Below are positions 6,449-11,293 of a stretch of 11,293 bases of DNA, in pieces. The DNA is from an uncultured Paraglaciecola sp. (lineage in GTDB: Bacteria > Pseudomonadota > Gammaproteobacteria > Enterobacterales > Alteromonadaceae). The stretch lies in the NCBI GenBank assembly GCA_905479025.1, contig CAJQKX010000487.1:1-11293 (forward strand), in the 5' to 3' direction. The notes beneath the pieces were generated by a model, which was not told the origin of the DNA, did no database searches, and was given only the letters and a program-made list of their open reading frames with translations. The position numbers were made by a program, and so were the translations under genes. How positions within the stretch are numbered: position 1 is the stretch's first letter; the number at the start of each line of letters is the position of its first letter.

Positions 6449-8266
6449 TTGTCAGATCATCCAGCACATTCCTCACCCGCAATTACCCATGCGCAACAAG
6501 TATTAAAACACACATTTGGCTATGATCATTTTCGTGATGGGCAAGCACAAGTTATAAACCAAGTAATGCAGCAAAAAGATGTGTTGGTCCTCATGCCTAC
6601 TGGTGGCGGTAAGTCTTTGTGTTATCAAATTCCAGCTATACTTTTATCGGGTTTGACAATTGTTGTTTCACCCCTGATATCGTTAATGAAAGATCAGGTT
6701 GATGCGCTTTTAACCTATGGCGTCAATGCCGCTTACATAAACTCAAACCTGTCGCCACAAGATATGTTTAATGTTTTTAAGGGCATGCAAGATGGAAAAT
6801 ACAAGCTAATCTATGTGGCGCCTGAAAGGCTTATGCAACTGGAGTTTATCCAGCGTCTTCAAGGCCTTACAATAAGTCTTATTGCGGTTGACGAGGCTCA
6901 CTGCGTATCTCATTGGGGCCATGACTTTAGAAAGGACTATAGACTGCTTGGGCAATTAAAAGCTACGTTCCCCCATATCCCAATCATGGGATTAACGGCT
7001 ACCGCCGATCTTGCCACCCGAGCAGATATCACCCAACAACTAAAGTTACAGCAACCCTTTATCTTCAAAGGAAGTTTTGACCGCCCTAATATACGATACA
7101 ACCAAGTTACTAAATACAAGGCCACAGACCAAGCGATTGCTTTTGTTAAACAACAAGATGGTAGCGGTATTATTTATTGTAATAGCCGCAGGAAAGTAGA
7201 CGATCTGAGTATTGCTTTGGCCAGACAAGGGGTCAATTGTGCAGGTTATCACGCGGGTCTTGAGGGTGAAATTCGGGACAAAATACAGCGTGATTTTATT
7301 CAAGATAAGATTGACATCATAGTGGCAACAGTCGCGTTTGGCATGGGAATAGACAAATCTAATGTGCGCTTTGTTGTACATTTTGACTTACCTCGTAGTA
7401 TCGAATCATATTATCAAGAAATAGGCCGAGCAGGTAGAGACGGCATGCCCGCCGAAGCGTTATTATTATTTGACGAAAAAGATGTAGCTCGTATTCGTCA
7501 GTGGATATCAACGGGTGAAAATCTAGAGAGAAATAGCGTAGAACTTCAAAAATTTGCCGCCATGGAAGCTTTTGGTGAAGCGCAAACTTGTCGCCGACAA
7601 ATTTTACTTAATTACTTTGCTGAATATTCTGCGGGGCACTGCGGTAATTGCGATATTTGCCTCGACCCACCCAAAGCATTCGATGGCACTGTAGATGCGC
7701 AAAAAGTGTTATCTTGTGTTTTTCGACTAAGACAATCTGTTGCCGGTCAATATTTAATTGATGTACTTAGAGGTAAACAACTAAAACGCATTTTAGAACA
7801 TGGCCATGATAAGTTGACCACTTATGCTATTGGCAAAGATAAGTCAGATGCATATTGGCACAACATTATAAATCAATTAATCCACCGCGGATTTCTTAGG
7901 GTGGATATCACACAAAATGCAGTGTTAAAATTAACTGAAGAAGCAAGGCCGATATTACAGCAAGCCCAAAAATTGCAGCTTGCGGTGCCAAGATTGAGTC
8001 TTGATTTGGGTAAAAAAGCACAGCTCATTACACAAGATTATGATCGAGCGCTGTTTGCAAAACTGAAATATTTACGCAAAACTATTGCTGATCAGGATGA
8101 TGTGCCACCATTTGTTGTATTCAGCGATGCAACATTAGCCGATATGGCAGATAAATTTCCAGAGACCTCATTCGACTTTTTAGATATTCATGGTGTGGGC
8201 CGAACTAAGCTCGAACGTTATGGTGAACGTTTTATTGCTGCCATTTCAAAGCACCTTAATAAGTAA
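6449..8266 (+). CDS. recQ: ATP-dependent DNA helicase RecQ
   Basis: This is a 605-residue 3'-5' superfamily 2 helicase, close to the 609 of E. coli RecQ. It works in recombination and fork repair with RecFOR and RecJ and in untangling DNA with topoisomerase III. Motifs: Walker A MPTGGGKS (49-56), SPLISLMKDQ (74-83), DEAH (148-151), aromatic-rich loop HWGHDFR (155-161), LTATA (182-186) and motif VI QEIGRAGRDG (323-332). The four zinc cysteines are C381, C398, C401 and C404. The RQC winged-helix part runs to about 520, and an HRDC domain ends the protein (about 531-603). The start is TTG: no ATG or GTG lies between the upstream stop at 6413 and the conserved QVLKHTFGY region, and a GAG six bases upstream is a modest Shine-Dalgarno. 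It abuts the decayed reverse gene, so its promoter must lie inside that remnant. Confidence 0.96.
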   Translation: MSDHPAHSSPAITHAQQVLKHTFGYDHFRDGQAQVINQVMQQKDVLVLMPTGGGKSLCYQIPAILLSGLTIVVSPLISLMKDQVDALLTYGVNAAYINSNLSPQDMFNVFKGMQDGKYKLIYVAPERLMQLEFIQRLQGLTISLIAVDEAHCVSHWGHDFRKDYRLLGQLKATFPHIPIMGLTATADLATRADITQQLKLQQPFIFKGSFDRPNIRYNQVTKYKATDQAIAFVKQQDGSGIIYCNSRRKVDDLSIALARQGVNCAGYHAGLEGEIRDKIQRDFIQDKIDIIVATVAFGMGIDKSNVRFVVHFDLPRSIESYYQEIGRAGRDGMPAEALLLFDEKDVARIRQWISTGENLERNSVELQKFAAMEAFGEAQTCRRQILLNYFAEYSAGHCGNCDICLDPPKAFDGTVDAQKVLSCVFRLRQSVAGQYLIDVLRGKQLKRILEHGHDKLTTYAIGKDKSDAYWHNIINQLIHRGFLRVDITQNAVLKLTEEARPILQQAQKLQLAVPRLSLDLGKKAQLITQDYDRALFAKLKYLRKTIADQDDVPPFVVFSDATLADMADKFPETSFDFLDIHGVGRTKLERYGERFIAAISKHLNK

Positions 8267-8294
8267 ATATTATAAAAGCAGATGCCACTCAAGG

Positions 8295-8324
8295 TTTACT
8301 TTTTAGGGCGATTTAGCGCATACT
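8295..8324 (+). promoter_or_regulatory. Possible promoter for dnaB
   Basis: TTTACT (-35) and CATACT (-10) are 18 bases apart in the 87-bp recQ-dnaB gap, with a start predicted about 20 bases before the dnaB ATG. Two copies of CTGATAAA (8323-8330 and 8342-8349) also lie here, spaced about two helical turns apart. The match is only moderate, and readthrough from recQ is an alternative. Confidence 0.3.
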
Positions 8325-8353
8325 GATAAACCGTTTTTGAGCTGATAAAATCG

Positions 8354-9751
8354 ATGCCTGTTAAAGCTGTTCCACAAAAAAATACAGATGATAAAGTCGA
8401 AAAACTGAAGATCCCGCCTCATTCTATCGAAGCGGAACAATCGGTGTTAGGTAGTATGTTAATAGCCCCTGATTCATGGGATAAGGTGGCTGAAATTGTA
8501 GTAGAGACAGACTTTTACAATCGCTCACATCAAATCATTTTCCGCGCCATTGTCCGCCTTTTAACGAAAAGCCAACCTATTGATTTAATTACTGTTTCTG
8601 AAGATCTAGAAGGTATGGATGAGTTAGAGACCGCAGGTGGCTTTGCTTATTTAGGTGAGTTAGCCAAAAATACGCCAAGCTCAGCCAACGTATCTGCATA
8701 TGCACAAATAATAAAAGAACGAGCTGTGATCCGTGAGCTCATAGGCGTCGCTCATGTCATTGCTGATACAGGGTATAATCCTGAAGGTCGCGATAGCGGT
8801 GAAATTCTCGATATGGCCGAGAGTAAGGTATTCGAAATTGCCGAAAAACGCACAGGTAAAGACGAAGGCCCAAAGAATGTTGAGGCAGTGTTAACAAAAA
8901 CCATCGACCGTCTTGAAATATTAGTTAAAAGTAATAAAGAAGTCACAGGTGTGTCTACTGGTTACACTGACCTAGATAAAAAAACCAGTGGCCTGCAACC
9001 TTCAGATTTAATTATCGTTGCGGCCCGGCCCTCTATGGGTAAAACGACCTTCGCTATGAACTTATGCGAAAATGCTATGTTACTCGAAGAAAAGCCAGTA
9101 TTAGTATTCAGCCTAGAAATGCCTTCTGAACAGATTATGATGAGGATGTTAGCGTCCCTTAGCCGAGTCGATCAAACCAAAATTCGTACTGCACAGCTGG
9201 ACGATGAGGATTGGGCAAGAATGTCAAATACCATGGCCATGCTAAAGGACAAAGACAATCTGTTTATTGATGATTCTTCTGGTTTGACCCCGATGGATGT
9301 GCGCACCCGTGCAAGAAAATTGGCGCGTGAGAAAGGGGGGATTAGCCTGATCATGATTGATTACTTGCAATTAATGCAGGTACCAGGATTAAGCGATAAT
9401 CGAACTTTAGAAATTGCCGAAATATCACGCTCCCTTAAATCTTTAGCAAAAGAGTTAGAAGTCCCTGTTGTTGCTTTATCCCAGCTAAACCGAAGCCTTG
9501 AGCAACGCAGTAATAAACGCCCAATCAACTCAGATCTTCGTGAGTCAGGTTCAATTGAGCAAGACGCCGATTTAATCATGTTTATTTATCGAGATGAAGT
9601 TTATAACGAACAGAGTACTGACCAAGGTGTCGCTGAAATTATTATAGGTAAACAGCGTAACGGTCCCATAGGTACATCGCGGTTAACATTTCAAGGCCAG
9701 TTTTCTCGCTTTGATAATTATTCCGGACCAGCAATAGAAGATAAATACTAA
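8354..9751 (+). CDS. dnaB: Replicative DNA helicase DnaB
   Basis: This is the hexameric 5'-3' helicase that opens the replication fork; it is loaded at oriC by DnaA with a loader protein and recruits primase. The length is 465 residues (E. coli 471). The N-terminal domain begins with the conserved PPHSIEAEQSVLGSML (21-36), followed by a linker at about 170-200. The RecA-like domain shows Walker A ARPSMGKTT (224-232), catalytic Glu255 in FSLEMP, Walker B LIMIDYLQL (332-340), the ALSQLNR loop (374-380) and KQRNGPIG (433-440) with the likely arginine finger R435. The ATG fits the family start; its Shine-Dalgarno is weak. It contains no intein, a common insertion in other DnaB proteins. It follows recQ and lacks the usual rplI (upstream) and alr (downstream) neighbours. 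A strong terminator follows. Confidence 0.97.
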   Translation: MPVKAVPQKNTDDKVEKLKIPPHSIEAEQSVLGSMLIAPDSWDKVAEIVVETDFYNRSHQIIFRAIVRLLTKSQPIDLITVSEDLEGMDELETAGGFAYLGELAKNTPSSANVSAYAQIIKERAVIRELIGVAHVIADTGYNPEGRDSGEILDMAESKVFEIAEKRTGKDEGPKNVEAVLTKTIDRLEILVKSNKEVTGVSTGYTDLDKKTSGLQPSDLIIVAARPSMGKTTFAMNLCENAMLLEEKPVLVFSLEMPSEQIMMRMLASLSRVDQTKIRTAQLDDEDWARMSNTMAMLKDKDNLFIDDSSGLTPMDVRTRARKLAREKGGISLIMIDYLQLMQVPGLSDNRTLEIAEISRSLKSLAKELEVPVVALSQLNRSLEQRSNKRPINSDLRESGSIEQDADLIMFIYRDEVYNEQSTDQGVAEIIIGKQRNGPIGTSRLTFQGQFSRFDNYSGPAIEDKY

Positions 9752-9771
9752 TAACCACTGATTTCTGAATA

Positions 9772-9803
9772 AAAAAAAGAGATGCAATTACATCTCTTTT
9801 TTT
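9772..9803. terminator. Bidirectional intrinsic terminator between dnaB and the ompA-family gene
   Basis: A perfect 13-bp inverted repeat, AAAAAAAGAGATG and CATCTCTTTTTTT, surrounds a six-base loop (CAATTA). The GAGATG/CATCTC core is flanked by A7 and T7, so each strand has a hairpin followed by a U-run. It lies 20 bases after the dnaB stop and 12 bases after the stop of the facing ompA-family gene, and should end transcription from both sides. Confidence 0.9.
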
Positions 9804-9815
9804 GTAATCGATAAC

Positions 9816-11000
9816 TTATCTTTCCACTACAGTTCTTTTATTTGCCGATATTTTTGCAATAATACTACGATTAACCTTGTTAGCCGCTGCTGTGTTAGAT
9901 GTATCCAACAACTGATTCTCGCCAAATCCTTTAGCAGTTAATCGCACACCATCAATACCATATTGATTGATTAGCAGTGTTCTAACCGCATCTGCTCGTT
10001 TTTGAGATAGCATCATATTGTAATCAGCATCACCTGGCGCTGAAGCATGACCCTCAATCACAGTATCTGTTGTTGGGTAGCGGTCCATAAAATCAGCAAA
10101 CTCCTGAAACTGGGGGTCCTTCGGGTTATTAATAACCGAACTATTATTTCCAAATAATACTTTTATACTGGTTAATACTTGCTCTTCTGTAAATACACTG
10201 CAGCCATTTTCATCAACTTTATCCGTGATGGGTGTGTCTTCACATTGATCCGCATCATTCAACACACCGTCTTTGTCTGTATCTAATATTAAGCTGCAAC
10301 CTACAGAGCTGACTTTTTTACCAGCTGGTGTGTCTGGACACATGTCAATCGTATTTAATATACCATCACCGTCAGAGTCCAATGCACAGCCCACGCTATC
10401 CACTCGAGTGCCGATTGGTGTGCCTGCACACTGATCCATCTTGTCAAAAACACCATCATTATCAATGTCTACAGAGATCGGCTTTGCAGTCATATTCGAC
10501 CCGCCAAATGTGTACGCAAGGCCCAATTTAAGTCCTATGTGCGTATTACTATTACTAGCTAAGGTTTGGTAGGCGGCTGCTTCAGTAATGATTTTGACGT
10601 TATCGTTTACATGCCAATGTCTTCCTATTCCGATATTAGCCATAGTATCACTATTAACAATTTCGGTGTTTTTTAGACCACCAAAAGCATATAAGGAATC
10701 ATCTTGCAAAAAGTACATCATGTCGACACCGAAGCGGCTCCCATTGACATTATTTGGAGTGGCGTCAATGTCTAACTTTGAGGCTTCAATTCTAAAAGCC
10801 CACTGTGGCGAAAATCTGATTCCAAATTCCGCACCAAGACCCGCACCATCGTCTAAAAAGTTGGGAAGGCCAGTTTCGGCTTGATCAGTTTTATAATATT
10901 CAATAAAGCCAGCAACCCACTTTTCATTATCTTTAGTCTGTGCTTGAACATTTGCACTCAAAGCTGAAGCTACAGCACTTAAAAGCAATAGTTTTTTCAT
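9816..11000 (-). CDS. OmpA-family outer-membrane porin with thrombospondin type 3 repeats
   Basis: This is a 394-residue OprF/OmpA-like protein. A signal peptide (MKKLLLLSAVASALSAN, cut probably after VQA at 20) leads to an outer-membrane eight-strand barrel of about 145 residues (LGAEFGIRFSPQWAFRIEAS, LGLAYTFGG). Three calcium-binding-type TSP3 repeats follow (178-205, 208-235, 240-267), each with DxDxDGxxDxxDxC...TP and ending GC. The OmpA C-terminal peptidoglycan-binding domain is at about 272-390, with IEGHAS (315-320), LSQKRADAV (331-339) and KGFGE (357-361). It should anchor the outer membrane to the cell wall. The start is set by the signal peptide and by AAGGA ten bases upstream; in-frame ATG and TTG codons further up (11033, 11054) would put a charged extension before the signal. 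The Asp normal in GHTD is replaced by Ser here. Confidence 0.9.
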   Translation of the reverse strand: MKKLLLLSAVASALSANVQAQTKDNEKWVAGFIEYYKTDQAETGLPNFLDDGAGLGAEFGIRFSPQWAFRIEASKLDIDATPNNVNGSRFGVDMMYFLQDDSLYAFGGLKNTEIVNSDTMANIGIGRHWHVNDNVKIITEAAAYQTLASNSNTHIGLKLGLAYTFGGSNMTAKPISVDIDNDGVFDKMDQCAGTPIGTRVDSVGCALDSDGDGILNTIDMCPDTPAGKKVSSVGCSLILDTDKDGVLNDADQCEDTPITDKVDENGCSVFTEEQVLTSIKVLFGNNSSVINNPKDPQFQEFADFMDRYPTTDTVIEGHASAPGDADYNMMLSQKRADAVRTLLINQYGIDGVRLTAKGFGENQLLDTSNTAAANKVNRSIIAKISANKRTVVER

Positions 11001-11059
11001 TTTAAATAGTTCCTTAATTTTAAACTTTTTCATATATAAATCACGATTGATCAAGACAG

Positions 11060-11087
11060 ATCATATATGTAGACATCATTAAAGCAA
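11060..11087 (-). promoter_or_regulatory. Sigma-70 promoter for the ompA-family gene
   Basis: On the reverse strand, TTGCTT (-35, 11082-11087) and TATGAT (-10, 11060-11065) are 16 bases apart. The start would fall near base 11053, leaving a leader of about 50 bases before the chosen ATG. It also places the alternative TTG at 11054 at or before the transcript start, which supports the shorter gene model. Confidence 0.5.
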
Positions 11088-11109
11088 CTATTTTATGATG
11101 TTCATAAAC

Positions 11110-11293
11110 CTATTTTCCACAAATAGTCGCAATTAAGTGATGACTTTCTGCTCTCACTCGGTGTTCACCCAATACTATGCCTTGCCACAGGCCTAGGCCT
11201 AAACCTAAAGTGCCATCAACAATGGTTATGCTGAGGTTGTTGCCAAGCAAACTGGCTTTAATATGGGTAGGCTTATCATCTGCACCCTCAAAG
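11110..11293 (-). CDS. yjbQ: YjbQ/UPF0047 family protein, C-terminal end (partial)
   Basis: The last 60 residues of a UPF0047 (YjbQ) protein are present; the front lies beyond the window edge. The family signature is visible: FEGADDKPTHIKASLLG, then LSITIVDGTLGLGLWQGIVL and GEHRVRAES, matching the conserved GxDDxPxHxKxxLLG...LGTWQGIxLxEHR pattern, though the usual Thr before Trp is Leu here. The family is small, soluble and poorly understood; E. coli YjbQ has been linked to a weak thiamin phosphate synthase activity. In E. coli yjbQ is a few genes from dnaB, so its presence here agrees with a conserved block. It points the same way as the ompA-family gene and may read into it; only a weak U-less palindrome (11092-11108) lies after its stop. 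Confidence 0.85.
   Translation of the reverse strand, partial: FEGADDKPTHIKASLLGNNLSITIVDGTLGLGLGLWQGIVLGEHRVRAESHHLIATICGK

Noticed and set aside
6267..6482. Open reverse frame of 71 codons before and within the recQ start, read as a gene
   Set aside because: Its readable part (QKILV, VNILLD) fits the REC start of the decayed gene; it stops early, and its own first codons overlap recQ. It is part of the pseudogene.
7046..7381. Reverse open frame of 111 codons inside recQ
   Set aside because: It lies wholly within a strongly conserved helicase gene, has no recognisable motif or ribosome site, and is a shadow frame.
10195..10470. Recurring short DNA similarity that might suggest a repeat array
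   Set aside because: It is the coding sequence of the three thrombospondin type 3 repeats; spacing and identity follow the protein repeats, not CRISPR-type direct repeats.
11092..11108. Palindrome TTTATGA-TGT-TCATAAA after yjbQ as a terminator
   Set aside because: The stem is AT-only apart from one G-C pair and no U-run follows, so an intrinsic terminator is not supported.
1..11293. Search for a new defence, mobile or RNA-based system
   Set aside because: All intact genes are recognised housekeeping or transport families. I see no transposase, integrase other than XerC, tRNA, CRISPR repeats or toxin-antitoxin pair.

Overview
The window looks like a chromosomal housekeeping segment of a marine gammaproteobacterium, most likely of the Alteromonadales (Glaciecola/Paraglaciecola/Alteromonas-like). 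The base composition is visibly AT-rich. Protein sequences and gene order resemble E. coli but are clearly diverged from it, and the OmpA-like protein has thrombospondin type 3 repeats. The taxonomic call is inference from recognised families, not from a search.

Layout, left to right: the 3' end of xerC; yigB (HAD phosphatase); a 206-bp gap with a LexA-like site and a long AT hairpin; uvrD; a short uncharacterised reverse ORF; rarD (reverse); a divergent promoter region; chrA (chromate-type transporter); about 790 bp without an intact gene, holding a decayed reverse-strand response-regulator/GGDEF gene; recQ; dnaB; a bidirectional terminator; an ompA-family gene (reverse); and the 3' end of yjbQ (reverse).

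How the genes relate: XerC (dimer resolution), UvrD (repair helicase), RecQ (recombination helicase) and DnaB (replicative helicase) all act on DNA. xerC-yigB-uvrD has the same order as in E. coli. The rarD(-)...recQ(+) arrangement also resembles E. coli, with chrA and the decayed gene lying where E. coli has yigI-pldA. dnaB and yjbQ belong to a different neighbourhood in E. coli (dnaB-alr-tyrB-aphA-yjbQ), so this window joins two conserved blocks at the recQ/dnaB junction.

I found no sign of a new defence system, CRISPR array, prophage, insertion sequence or RNA gene. The most informative non-routine items are the REC-GGDEF pseudogene, the LexA-like operator on uvrD, the hairpin that ends at the uvrD start codon, two genes needing TTG starts, and two short unexplained reverse ORFs.
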